A stretch of 64,000 nt of DNA from an uncultured Flavobacteriales bacterium (GTDB lineage: Bacteria > Bacteroidota > Bacteroidia > Flavobacteriales_D > Crocinitomicaceae), in contig CAJWAO010000002.1 in the NCBI GenBank assembly GCA_913020765.1, positions 1 through 64,000 on the forward strand, given 5' to 3'. Made by a program: the position numbers and the translations under genes. The notes beneath the pieces are model-generated. The model was not told where the DNA came from. It saw only the letters and a program-made list of their open reading frames with translations, and ran no database searches. Shown here in pieces: positions 27,022 to 37,093 of this stretch (the stretch's first letter is position 1; each line of letters opens with the position of its first letter).

Positions 27022-29445
27022 TTAAGGTTTAAAGATTTTCTTGCGGTAAACAAGACCGTTTGAGTCTGTAAGCATTGCGATGTATATGCCAGATGGTTTT
27101 GCACAATAATAATTTTTACACTCCGTTAGGTTTTCTTTTTGAAGGTCAAGGTGCATGACTTTTTGACCACGTAAGTTGTACAAATCGAGTTTGTTAAGCT
27201 CATTTTGTCGAGAACAGATTTGTAGCTCATCAACACTCATTTTGATATGAATTTCATTGTCGTTTTCAGGAATGCCAGCATTGTTGATATATGGTATGGA
27301 TATGGTCACTTGTTCAGTACAATCATACGCATCTATTACCAAAAGTTCATAGGAGCCTGCATTGAGTCCATCAACAAATGATTCAACGGTATCTCCGTCA
27401 AGAATATAGGTAAATGGAGGAGTTCCTCCAAAAATAAAAATAGAGATACTTCCTTGCGCATCCTCTGTTTGTGCAGAAGTTATAAATTGAATATTGAATA
27501 ATTCCGTGCTTCCGATGGAAAACTCAGAGGTGTAGGAACATAAGTTATTGGTAATGAAAGTATAGGAATGGTCAGACGCCTCAGATAAACTATCTGCATT
27601 CATTCCCGTATCTCCATTTGACCAGAAAATAGAATCAATAAATGATGGGTCTGCAAATGAAAGTGTTGCGGATCCTGAGTATTGATTGCTACAGTTAATC
27701 TCTTCCGTAATTAGCTGAAATAATGGCGGAGTTTCCAATTGAACAATAAGGTCATTTGATCTATATATGGTATCACCAGCTGTATTAAATGCTTCAAAAT
27801 AATACGTGCCTGGGCTTGTAATTATGAGACTAGAATCTTGTGATCCCGTGCTCCATAGGTAGTTCTCAAAATTACTAAGTTCGATGACGATACTATCACC
27901 ATCACAAAGTAAGATTGAATCAACTTCTTGTATAAGGTCGAAATGTATTGTAGTGTACAATTCTTCATAAATGTTTATGGATTGATTTACAGGAATTTGG
28001 TACCGCTTTGCAATAAGGCCACTTGGGAAATAAACATGAATAGAATCTACAATTTCGTTGTTTCCTACACCAAATATTTTATGTTGAGAATTTTGTGCAA
28101 AAAGCTGCTCACCGCAAAAGACAGTTTGTAATTGTTGTATGCCATTTGTAAATAGCCTGATTTCGGAACCTATAGCCATACGATTTGACTCTATACCAAC
28201 TGGAGTGATTTTGATAAAATTGTTATCGTTGCCTTGGTTCAACAAGATGTCAGGTGCGGTATCCATATTTAGTACGGCAATATCATAGAATCCATCATTG
28301 TTTATGTCTCCTTTAACAGGACAAAATGAAACAGCAGGGGGATTTCCAATAATCGAGTCGTTTATTTTGGTAAAGCCAGTACCACTATTGTTTTGATAGA
28401 GAATAGAATTGGTGTACCCTCCTTGGTTACTCGAGGAATTACCTGTAGCTATGTATAAATCCTCATACATATCGTTGTTGTAGTCCACCCATACGGCGCC
28501 CCAACCAAAGTCATTCACCGTCATATTGTATTCGGGTGCCTTGTCAATAAAAGAATTGCCATTTTCGTTTTCAAATAGCTTGTAATGAAATGGACCGTCA
28601 CCAGTGAGAATAGAATCTACACCGAAGTCGGTTAAAAAAATATCCTGAAACCCATCATTGTTGTAATCCGAAATTGACGAGGTCATTGGATTTTGGCCTT
28701 GATTTGAAATTCCTAATGGTACAGCCACGTCGTTGAAAATTCCATTTCCTGAGTTTTCATACAGTGCATCTGTGCCGATATCACGGTCATTGATTACATG
28801 AAGGTCTATCAATTGATCATTATTGTAATCAAACCATACGCCCATAAAGCTCGGCTGGGTGTCATTGGATATTCCGAGTTCAATAGATTTTTCAATAAAG
28901 GTTCCGTTTCCTTGATTTTCAAAAAACATATTTGTTGCTCCACTGCTCGGATCTGAATAATCAGTGAGATATATATCTAAGTCATGATCATAATCATAAT
29001 CAACAAAGCTAAAACCGTAAGGGTTACTTACAGAAGGATAAACTCCTGAGGATACGCTCACATCTAAAAATTCAAAACCGCCCTGATTCTGGTATATTCT
29101 GAGACCATCGCTGTCATAGGAGATACACAAGTCTAGGTCACCGTCATTGTCATAATCAACCCAGGTCAATTGCCTAATTTCTCCGTCACCGTAAAGATAA
29201 GAACCGATTTTATGAAATTGTCCATTTACATTCTTGTAGAATATGATTGAATCATTGTTCATCGGGTAGGTTAGGTCATCCCATCCATCTTCGTCAAAGT
29301 CATAAAAACTCATGCCGTTTGCATTGGACATTGAAAAATCCTGAAATTCAAGAATATTTTGTTGCACCGTTACATTCACAAGTAATTGTCCATGCACAAT
29401 CCCGGTGAGCAGTATACCAAATGTTAAAATCACTTTAATTATCAT
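27022..29445 (-). CDS. Secreted FG-GAP/VCBS repeat protein with ASPIC/UnbV domain and T9SS C-terminal domain
   Basis: Repeated FxDYDNDGDLDL/DYNNDGFQDIFLTD motifs; SNRMAIGSEIRLFTNGIQQLQTVFCGEQLFAQNSQHKIFGVGNNEIVDSIHVYFPSG; C-term LYNLRGQKVMHLDLQ..GIYIAMLTDSNGLVYRKKIFKP. Confidence 0.9.
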   Translation of the reverse strand: MIIKVILTFGILLTGIVHGQLLVNVTVQQNILEFQDFSMSNANGMSFYDFDEDGWDDLTYPMNNDSIIFYKNVNGQFHKIGSYLYGDGEIRQLTWVDYDNDGDLDLCISYDSDGLRIYQNQGGFEFLDVSVSSGVYPSVSNPYGFSFVDYDYDHDLDIYLTDYSDPSSGATNMFFENQGNGTFIEKSIELGISNDTQPSFMGVWFDYNNDQLIDLHVINDRDIGTDALYENSGNGIFNDVAVPLGISNQGQNPMTSSISDYNNDGFQDIFLTDFGVDSILTGDGPFHYKLFENENGNSFIDKAPEYNMTVNDFGWGAVWVDYNNDMYEDLYIATGNSSSNQGGYTNSILYQNNSGTGFTKINDSIIGNPPAVSFCPVKGDINNDGFYDIAVLNMDTAPDILLNQGNDNNFIKITPVGIESNRMAIGSEIRLFTNGIQQLQTVFCGEQLFAQNSQHKIFGVGNNEIVDSIHVYFPSGLIAKRYQIPVNQSINIYEELYTTIHFDLIQEVDSILLCDGDSIVIELSNFENYLWSTGSQDSSLIITSPGTYYFEAFNTAGDTIYRSNDLIVQLETPPLFQLITEEINCSNQYSGSATLSFADPSFIDSIFWSNGDTGMNADSLSEASDHSYTFITNNLCSYTSEFSIGSTELFNIQFITSAQTEDAQGSISIFIFGGTPPFTYILDGDTVESFVDGLNAGSYELLVIDAYDCTEQVTISIPYINNAGIPENDNEIHIKMSVDELQICSRQNELNKLDLYNLRGQKVMHLDLQKENLTECKNYYCAKPSGIYIAMLTDSNGLVYRKKIFKP

Positions 29446-32400
29446 AACACGATGAGTCTTAAAGATTGTTGATTTATTTGCATGAAATATACTCCTGTCG
29501 GAACATTTATCGGCTCAGAGGTCCAGAGGTCCCCAAGTTTTTCGATACTAATTGATTTGACATACTTCCCTTCAGATGAAAGCAAGTCACAGTTTTTTGT
29601 TATTGATTGTTCTGAAATATTTTTAAAATATATCCTTGTTCCCTGGGTAATCAGATTTGGGTACAATTGAATTCGTTCCGATGTCAGCTGTTCGATATTC
29701 AATAAACCTTGGATTGTAATTAAGTCATCTAAAGTTAGCGGAACCATTAAGTTTCCTGCCAAATCGGTTGAATTCGTTACGCTCACATCATACACCTCCG
29801 CCTCATCTGCTGCAGACAAAAGCTCATAAGATGCATTTAAAGAATCGTTCTCTATCCATGTGAAATCAGTTTGCTGCAAGACTGTGGGGGGTGTCAAAAA
29901 TGGATAGAAATCAAATTGTATAGCCTCATTTTGAGTCATTTCCTCATCAAATAAAACATGAAAAAGAAGCTCGTTTTCGTTTAAACTTAACTCGTTTGTA
30001 TTAATCTCAAGATCAATGATGGAAGGATTTTTTGTATCGAGGGATGTAAATGCTGTTTCCAAATATGCTTGCTGGGTATTATTTGCAAAATCTTTGGCGT
30101 ATGAAATTGTAAGATCGATATCCTCAACTTCTATATTTTCATCGTTTATTTGGAAAATCGCGCGATAGTTGTAGGGGTCAATAAAAAAGCTTTGATCGAT
30201 ATTGTATTGGATTGAATTATTGAGGTCAATCTCATTTTCATGCAGCACAAGTGGCTTGATTGACATATTCATAGGTTCATTAAAAACGACGTCAATAAAA
30301 TAGTTTGAGCTTCCAAGTAAACTATCAGAAATAATTGTGGATAAGGTGTTTATCGAAAGGACCTCTGGACCTTTCATATCTGAGCTCATGACGGACAAAT
30401 AGATACTATCGGATACAAGGTTCCCGTTGTGGTCTTTTGCATTTAAACAAACCAAATCTAGATTAAGCATATCATTGTCATTCGGTAATACCCATATTTC
30501 CGCAATCAATGAATTTGAGTTAAGCCAATGCGTTTCAAAAGAATTCATGGCGAGGCTAGGGTAAACATTATTTTCATTCCTAAATTCGATTTCAGGAATA
30601 AGTGAGGTGTCCATTGACTCATTAAAATCTATCGTTGTTATGAATTGAGGAGATTCGTTAGGGCTGTTTGTATTAATTAATGTATCGGAGATAAGTAAAG
30701 ATTCAATAAATGGGTTTTTTGTATCTATACTGAGTTTATCTGGATGGAATGGATTGGTAAGTGGATTTCCATGAATATCTTTTATTTCCTCAATGGTTAT
30801 ATCAACTGATTCAACGTTTTCATTAAAGTCGTCTGCACTCAGAATTGCATTGAAAGAAGATGGGCTGAACCAACTTGAAATGCTGTTGTTCATTGTAATG
30901 CTTTCATTGCTGTATCCCGAACCTGAAAAGGAAACCATCGGCTGAGTTGCGATGTTGCAATCTTCCGTAAAGACAAATGTAGCAGAGAGTCCGGAGCTTG
31001 TGATGTCGTCATTGATCATCTCGTGGTCAATTTCAATGGTAAGTACTTTTGGTAGCTTAGTATCTACAATGATGAAGTCTTCCAAAACAATATCGTCAAG
31101 CATCGATCCATTTGCTGAATAAACGCCGTAGATCCGAATTAAGGAAGAAAGTTGCTCCAAGACGACCTGTTGAGCCGTGAATTTAACTTGCAGCTGCAAT
31201 GCATTTTCCCAAGCTACAGTGACGTCATCAAAGAATTGATTTAAATTGTTTGGGCTGAAATTCATCGATGGAAGTAATGTTGTATCCATTGGAAGGTTAA
31301 AATTACATACCAGAACTGAGGTATCTCCTATTTCAAATGAATTGACAACTGTATCGCTAATATATGCTGAGATTAATGCTGGTTTATCGATAGCAAAAAT
31401 TGAGTCAGCTTTTTCAAAACAAGTTTCACCAATCGTCGAACCAATATATCGACCAGGAATGTCATCAATAGGTGGATGAATACCTCCCCAAATTCTGCTC
31501 AGGCTGCACTGGTCAGCAGCATCCTGATAACTTGCCCACTGCAATGTAATCGTCGAGCTCGGGCCATTTTCAAATTGTAAGAAGGCATTTTGTTCTGCCA
31601 CAAACTCACCAAGCCCCCCAGGAAAGTATGGGGAGCCGGTAATATATTCTAGTATACCTGCTGCTGCCCTAGAAAATGTTGAATGACCTGATACAAAACC
31701 AGCAAAGGGAGGAGTAACAAAGGTAGGACGTTGATAAGGCCACCAGTTTTCTCCTAAAATCCATCCCACACCAGCAACATCAGTTTCCGTATCGTTGATA
31801 TAGTCGTGTCCTCTCCATGTGTATAGCTTTATTTTACCGACGTGCTCGAAGTCTTGCCCTGCTAGGGCATCAGATGAATCTACTAATTCAATAAAGTTCT
31901 CGAGTAATGGTATTCCATTAGGATGGTAGTTGGGCAAAAGCATGTCTGAACTTTGACCATTTCCTGCCATATATCGGATTGAGGACACGGGGCGTATGTA
32001 ATCATAATAGCCTTTTAAGCTCCAAGCGGCAATGGCGGCATCATGCATTGTTCCCCCAAGTGTTAGGTGTGCTTTTAAATCGTACTCCAAAACGCTAAGC
32101 TCGGGCCCTTGACCTTGCCATTTCCTTTCAAACAGTGGCTGATCTGTCACATAATGATAGATTTCAAACCAATGTCCTGGAGGGGTTTCTGAATCAATAC
32201 CATCCGCCCAAAATTCGGCCAATACTCGCGTGTAGTCTCCACGTGCTACCATTTGAGTTTCGTATGGTAAACCGGTGACAGGATTCAGGTTATATCCTGT
32301 TGACGGATCTCCACCCTCCTCTAAATTGTAAAAAGCACTGTACTCAGAGATTGAGCTATTCGAAGGGTACCATTGGTTATTACCCATAGATGCTGGAGAA

Positions 32401-33320
32401 ATATCCCAAAGAACCCCATCAGCTGTATCAAGGTGCGATTGCCAGACACTTACCAAGGAATGGTTCCACTTATAGAATGAGTCCCAATCTGACGCAATTG
32501 TAGTATCGAGATAGGCAGGTTGAACGGTATCGAAATAAACCCTGTATTCGTCCCCATCTCTAAAATGCTGTTCTGACATGGATGGCAGCAATGCAAATGG
32601 CTTAACATTTCCCCATTCAGGAGAAAGAAAAGGCAAGGTATTGTCTACAAGATTACCTGATTGATCAATCGTAGAATCAAGTGTAAGTGTTTGCCATCGA
32701 TTTGGATCAATAATGTCTGGATTTCCCGCTTCACCCATGATCAATGGGGGATTAATTGAATTGTAAAAGGTGTTTTCAAAATCTAGAAACTCATTGGAAC
32801 CATCACTATTTCCAAAGTTGAGCATTTGATGTGCTATAAAGTTCCCCAGTTCTGCGGCGCCTCCATTTTCGTAGTCGATATTTGAATTATTGATACTATA
32901 TCCATGATCCATCATATAATTGAACATCAACAAATACGTTGTATTGAAGTCAGGAGAATCCCCGTACCGTTCATTTATGAAATAAAAGGATGCATAGGAA
33001 ATTGTTTCGTCAATGGCCTCATTGATTTCCAAAGGAATATTTATTCCGTCAAAACTGCTGACGTATCCATTCAGTGTGTCACCAATGAGATAGGTGTCTT
33101 TAGATGGGTTGTAAACGGCCCAGCAATCGTATGCGATAATTGAGTGATGGTATAAATTTCTGGCATGGACAGTTGGGCGGGCAAAGTCGTTTCTGATGGC
33201 TTCAAGTAAAATTTCATTCCATTCTCTCGCTACCGATACTTGAGCATAGGTGTTATTTGCGGCAGCTATTAGATATAGACAAAATGCCGCTAATTTGATA
33301 CTTGAGAAAATGAGTTTCAT
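29442..33320 (-). CDS. Vanadium-dependent haloperoxidase/PAP2-like secreted protein with Ig-like repeats and T9SS C-terminal domain
   Basis: DYIRPVSSIRYMAG, FAGFVSGHSTFSRAAAGILEYI, SLSRIWGGIHPPIDD; repeated ~110-130 aa 'DTKxP' Ig-like segments; C-term LYPNLITQGTRIYFKN...GVYFMQINQQSLRLIVL. Confidence 0.85.
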   Translation of the reverse strand: MKLIFSSIKLAAFCLYLIAAANNTYAQVSVAREWNEILLEAIRNDFARPTVHARNLYHHSIIAYDCWAVYNPSKDTYLIGDTLNGYVSSFDGINIPLEINEAIDETISYASFYFINERYGDSPDFNTTYLLMFNYMMDHGYSINNSNIDYENGGAAELGNFIAHQMLNFGNSDGSNEFLDFENTFYNSINPPLIMGEAGNPDIIDPNRWQTLTLDSTIDQSGNLVDNTLPFLSPEWGNVKPFALLPSMSEQHFRDGDEYRVYFDTVQPAYLDTTIASDWDSFYKWNHSLVSVWQSHLDTADGVLWDISPASMGNNQWYPSNSSISEYSAFYNLEEGGDPSTGYNLNPVTGLPYETQMVARGDYTRVLAEFWADGIDSETPPGHWFEIYHYVTDQPLFERKWQGQGPELSVLEYDLKAHLTLGGTMHDAAIAAWSLKGYYDYIRPVSSIRYMAGNGQSSDMLLPNYHPNGIPLLENFIELVDSSDALAGQDFEHVGKIKLYTWRGHDYINDTETDVAGVGWILGENWWPYQRPTFVTPPFAGFVSGHSTFSRAAAGILEYITGSPYFPGGLGEFVAEQNAFLQFENGPSSTITLQWASYQDAADQCSLSRIWGGIHPPIDDIPGRYIGSTIGETCFEKADSIFAIDKPALISAYISDTVVNSFEIGDTSVLVCNFNLPMDTTLLPSMNFSPNNLNQFFDDVTVAWENALQLQVKFTAQQVVLEQLSSLIRIYGVYSANGSMLDDIVLEDFIIVDTKLPKVLTIEIDHEMINDDITSSGLSATFVFTEDCNIATQPMVSFSGSGYSNESITMNNSISSWFSPSSFNAILSADDFNENVESVDITIEEIKDIHGNPLTNPFHPDKLSIDTKNPFIESLLISDTLINTNSPNESPQFITTIDFNESMDTSLIPEIEFRNENNVYPSLAMNSFETHWLNSNSLIAEIWVLPNDNDMLNLDLVCLNAKDHNGNLVSDSIYLSVMSSDMKGPEVLSINTLSTIISDSLLGSSNYFIDVVFNEPMNMSIKPLVLHENEIDLNNSIQYNIDQSFFIDPYNYRAIFQINDENIEVEDIDLTISYAKDFANNTQQAYLETAFTSLDTKNPSIIDLEINTNELSLNENELLFHVLFDEEMTQNEAIQFDFYPFLTPPTVLQQTDFTWIENDSLNASYELLSAADEAEVYDVSVTNSTDLAGNLMVPLTLDDLITIQGLLNIEQLTSERIQLYPNLITQGTRIYFKNISEQSITKNCDLLSSEGKYVKSISIEKLGDLWTSEPINVPTGVYFMQINQQSLRLIVL

Positions 33321-33556
33321 AGTTTAGCGTTAACAATATAGTATTTTTTTTTCGCCGATACAATTATTCTGTTCTTTTAAAACAGTTCCATGATTTAATA
33401 CAAGGCGTAAAATACAAAATGCTTTCAAATGAATTGTGATGTAAGCTGATTCAATATATAATTTTCTACAATCATTAATGACGATTTTTCGAGTGGTCAA
33501 ATTAAAATTAGTAAAGCAAATTGCATTCTAATTGCTTACATTTATAAAAAATAAAA

Positions 33557-34168
33557 ATGCAGCATTTTTTGGCTATTTTATGGAATTACGGTTTAAGTTT
33601 TAAGGAAATAGGAGTTGCCTCTATGGTGCTTTTTGCTGTGATCGATATTGTCGGAAGTATACCTTTAATTATCGCTTTAAGAGAAAAAACTGGGCAGATT
33701 TACCCCTTACGAACAGCATCGGTGTCCTTACTTATTTTGGTTGGCTTCTTGTTTGTTGGGGAGAGCATACTCGGTGTAATTGGTGTTGGAATCAATGAAT
33801 TTGCTGTCGCGGGTTCATTTGTTCTATTTTTTATGGCCCTCGAAATGATTTTAGGTATAGAAATTTTCAGGGATAATGGAGAGGGTACAACTAAAGTTGC
33901 TTCTGTCGTTCCCTTAGCATTTCCTATGATCGCAGGTGCAGGAACGATGACCTCATTGATCTCGCTGCGTGCTGAATTTGAATTGGTGAATATTTTGATA
34001 GCGATTTTGCTTAATATCGTCGTCGTTTGGATTGTACTTAAACTTACAACAACTTTTGAGAAAATTATAGGAGAGACGGGGATTGCAATACTAAAAAAAG
34101 TATTTGGTATCATTTTATTGGCAATTGCCATTAAGTTATTTAGTAGCAATATTAGAGCGTTGTTTTAA
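33557..34168 (+). CDS. MarC family integral membrane protein
   Basis: FAVIDIVGSIPLIIALREKTG, PLAFPMIAGAGTMTSLISLR. Confidence 0.9.
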   Translation: MQHFLAILWNYGLSFKEIGVASMVLFAVIDIVGSIPLIIALREKTGQIYPLRTASVSLLILVGFLFVGESILGVIGVGINEFAVAGSFVLFFMALEMILGIEIFRDNGEGTTKVASVVPLAFPMIAGAGTMTSLISLRAEFELVNILIAILLNIVVVWIVLKLTTTFEKIIGETGIAILKKVFGIILLAIAIKLFSSNIRALF

Positions 34169-34182
34169 TGATTATTTGATCC

Positions 34183-35349
34183 ATGAAAGAACAGTTTCTA
34201 TTGGACCCAAACATAACTTACCTGAATTTCGGCTCTTTTGGAGCCTGTCCAAAACCTGTTTTTGAGGCTTATCAGCAATTACAGCTGCAGCTTGAGCAAA
34301 GTCCTGTCCAATTTATAGTTGAATCAGGTATGGAGCTTTTAAAAGCATCGCGGCATTCCCTATCCTTATATTTGGGCTGCGCACCAGATGACCTAGTTCT
34401 GATGACAAACCCATCCTATGCCATAAATACGATCGCCAAGTCAATCCCCTTAAATGTTGGAGATGAGGTGCTCACAACAAGTTTAGAATACGGTGCGATG
34501 GATCGAACCTGGGATTATTATTGTAAAAAATCAGGAGCGAAATATCGGCAATCTAAAATCAATTTCCCTATCGAATCCAAAGCTGCTTTTTTAAAAGATT
34601 TCTGGAGTGGTTATAATGAGAATACCAAAGTTGTTTTTATCAGTCATATTACAAGCGCTACAGCACTAATTCTTCCAATTAAGGATATTTGTCTTGAGGC
34701 GAAAAGGCTTGGTTTGTTAACAATTATTGACGGTGCTCATGTGCCAGGTCAACTGCCGTTGAATATTGACGAGCTAAATCCCGATGTTTATGTTGGTGCA
34801 TGCCATAAATGGATGATGGCACCGAAGGGAGCCTCATTCTTATATGTTAAAAAATCTCAACAACATTGGGTGGACCCTCTACTTATTAGTTGGGGCTATC
34901 AAAGCGATACTCCATCGCATTCTACCTTTTTGGATTATCATGAAACTGCAGGGACACGCGATTTTTCCGCTTTTCTGGCAGTTCCTTACTGCATTGATTT
35001 TATGAACAAGTATGACTGGGTAGAAAAGCGTTCTTTTTGCCAAGCAAAGACGCTTGAATGGGCACAGATATTTCAGAGCTATTTTAGATTTAAATCAATT
35101 GCACCGATTGATGAGGCATTTATTGGACAGATGTATAGCATTCCGATAGAAACTGAGGATGTGGCTGGTTTAAAGTCTTTACTTTACGAACGGTTTCATA
35201 TTGAGGTTCCTGTTTTCACAAGTAATTCTCAGGTGTTTATTCGCTTTTCTTATCAAGTTTTTAATTCAGATCAAGATATGCAAAGACTTTTTGATGCAAT
35301 GAAAACTTTAAAAGCAGAAGGATATTTTAAGATTGAAAAATTTGAGTAA
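34183..35349 (+). CDS. Aminotransferase class V-fold PLP enzyme (isopenicillin N epimerase-like)
   Basis: YLNFGSFGACPKPVFEAY, IIDGAHVPGQLPLNI, DVYVGACHKWMMAPKGASFLYV. Confidence 0.9.
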   Translation: MKEQFLLDPNITYLNFGSFGACPKPVFEAYQQLQLQLEQSPVQFIVESGMELLKASRHSLSLYLGCAPDDLVLMTNPSYAINTIAKSIPLNVGDEVLTTSLEYGAMDRTWDYYCKKSGAKYRQSKINFPIESKAAFLKDFWSGYNENTKVVFISHITSATALILPIKDICLEAKRLGLLTIIDGAHVPGQLPLNIDELNPDVYVGACHKWMMAPKGASFLYVKKSQQHWVDPLLISWGYQSDTPSHSTFLDYHETAGTRDFSAFLAVPYCIDFMNKYDWVEKRSFCQAKTLEWAQIFQSYFRFKSIAPIDEAFIGQMYSIPIETEDVAGLKSLLYERFHIEVPVFTSNSQVFIRFSYQVFNSDQDMQRLFDAMKTLKAEGYFKIEKFE

Positions 35350-35494
35350 AAGTTCATTCTAATTATGATTTCCATGAAGCTTATTCCTCCACTGATTTAA
35401 GGGCTTTTTTTGGCATATATTTTATCCTTTGAGATGAAAAAAGCATAACTCGTCTTAAAAGTGGAGATGATCGGTTCTAATGATTTTGTTTTGT

Positions 35495-37084
35495 CTAATT
35501 TTCAATCAATATGGTGAAATCTTTTGTCAGAGGATCAATTACACTGTAAAGTTGTTCTATCCAGTTTTTTGGAGAATCACTATTACAAAAGTGAAGCAGA
35601 TTTAGTGTTCTTTCTTGGAGCTTTTGGTTTGGGAACAAATTCTCTTTTAGTTTAGCTACTTTTTTTAATTGTCCATCGAAGGAGTTTTTTTTCGATTTTT
35701 CAATTTTATGTTGAATAGATTTGTGTTGTTTTCTGATTTTATTCAGCTCAGCACCCAACCAGTTCATTAGCTCTGGATTATTTTTAATCGATTCTTGATA
35801 AGTCTTTTCGGTAATGTCTAAGGTAGATAAAATCTTTCCTTGATCGATGGGATGCATATCTGACTTTGAGAGTATTTTTTTCTGGAGCGTCTCAGTACTA
35901 TCAAATAATTCGTCAACCTTCAATCCTAACTGATTAAAATTTTTGCGGGCATTCTTATCTATCCATAGTAGGTTTGATCTCAACTGAATCATTGGATAAG
36001 GAACTTTGCATTCCTTAAAAGCTGATTTGAGCTGAGCCCAGTACTTTAATTCTGCCATACCTCCTGTGTAACATAAATTTGGGAGTATTAATTCCTGATA
36101 TATGGGTCGAAGTGCGACGTTTGGGGAGAAAAAGTTTGGATGCTCATTTAATAGGGAAATGAGCTCAGCTTTTGTAAGGCTTTTGTCTCCTACCGAATAA
36201 ATTCCTTTTTCATTTTCAATAATTCGATCGCGTTTATTTTTTTCGGTATAAAAAACATTGATTTTTCTTGAATATAACTGTGTTGTTCTTTTTTCTTTAA
36301 GTAGCGCTTGATTTGTTTTCTCAATACAACCATTTGAAAAGTTGTCGAGTAACTCTTTTTGAAGAATAGGAATCATCTGTTGTTTCAGTTCCTTTTGATC
36401 TGCGTCTAGCACAAGCAGTCCTCGGTCGCCGAAAATATGGTGAACCCATCTTTTAAAGGCATCACCATACGTTTTGCCCTCCAAAGCATTTAAATAATTG
36501 TCTAATTCGCTTCCTTTCGGTGCCCTGAAAAGTTCTAGGAGCTGTTTTTTCACCTCAGCCATATTCCGCATGTCGAATCTACCGACAGCACCAATTTGTT
36601 CATGGTTCCAACTGATGGTCTTTCCAAATAGATGCAAGCTCTTTATTTCATCGCTATCGTGGTCTTCGGAGGCCATCCAAAAGATGGGAATGAAATTATA
36701 ACCGGGATAATGTTCTTTGAGAACCTCACTGAGCCGAATTGTATGAATGATCTTGAGAAAGAAATAAAGCGGACCTCCATACAGACACAATTGATGACCC
36801 GTTGTGACGGTATAGGTGTTTTTTTCTTTTAATAGTTTAATTTGAGCTAGGGCTTGCTTTTTCCTCGGAACTGCCTTGTAATTTTCCTCAAGTGTGTTGG
36901 CCAATATGAGTCTTTGTTCGTGGCTGAAAAACTTTTCTTTTTTTTCTATTTGTTTTTCGAAATTTGCGATATCAAATGGCAGATCAATAAATTTTGAAAG
37001 CTCGCCTTGATTATAGATTAGGTCCATTTCTTCCTTTGAAAAAATTGGGAGCTTTGAACGTGGTATGGAGGTTGTTTTGATCAT
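35495..37084 (-). CDS. bshC: Bacillithiol biosynthesis cysteine-adding enzyme BshC
   Basis: VTTGHQLCLYGGPLYFFLKI, IPIFWMASEDHDSDEI, CYTGGMAELKYWAQLK. Confidence 0.92.
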   Translation of the reverse strand: MIKTTSIPRSKLPIFSKEEMDLIYNQGELSKFIDLPFDIANFEKQIEKKEKFFSHEQRLILANTLEENYKAVPRKKQALAQIKLLKEKNTYTVTTGHQLCLYGGPLYFFLKIIHTIRLSEVLKEHYPGYNFIPIFWMASEDHDSDEIKSLHLFGKTISWNHEQIGAVGRFDMRNMAEVKKQLLELFRAPKGSELDNYLNALEGKTYGDAFKRWVHHIFGDRGLLVLDADQKELKQQMIPILQKELLDNFSNGCIEKTNQALLKEKRTTQLYSRKINVFYTEKNKRDRIIENEKGIYSVGDKSLTKAELISLLNEHPNFFSPNVALRPIYQELILPNLCYTGGMAELKYWAQLKSAFKECKVPYPMIQLRSNLLWIDKNARKNFNQLGLKVDELFDSTETLQKKILSKSDMHPIDQGKILSTLDITEKTYQESIKNNPELMNWLGAELNKIRKQHKSIQHKIEKSKKNSFDGQLKKVAKLKENLFPNQKLQERTLNLLHFCNSDSPKNWIEQLYSVIDPLTKDFTILIEN

Positions 37085-37093
37085 TTGAGCTCG

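Noticed and set aside
33321-33556. Intergenic region between the haloperoxidase-like gene and marC as a possible ncRNA
   Set aside because: AT-rich with only weak imperfect inverted repeats; no terminator or promoter pair that defines an RNA.
33700-34149. Minus-strand 149-aa ORF in marC
   Set aside because: Mirror-frame artefact of a membrane-protein gene.
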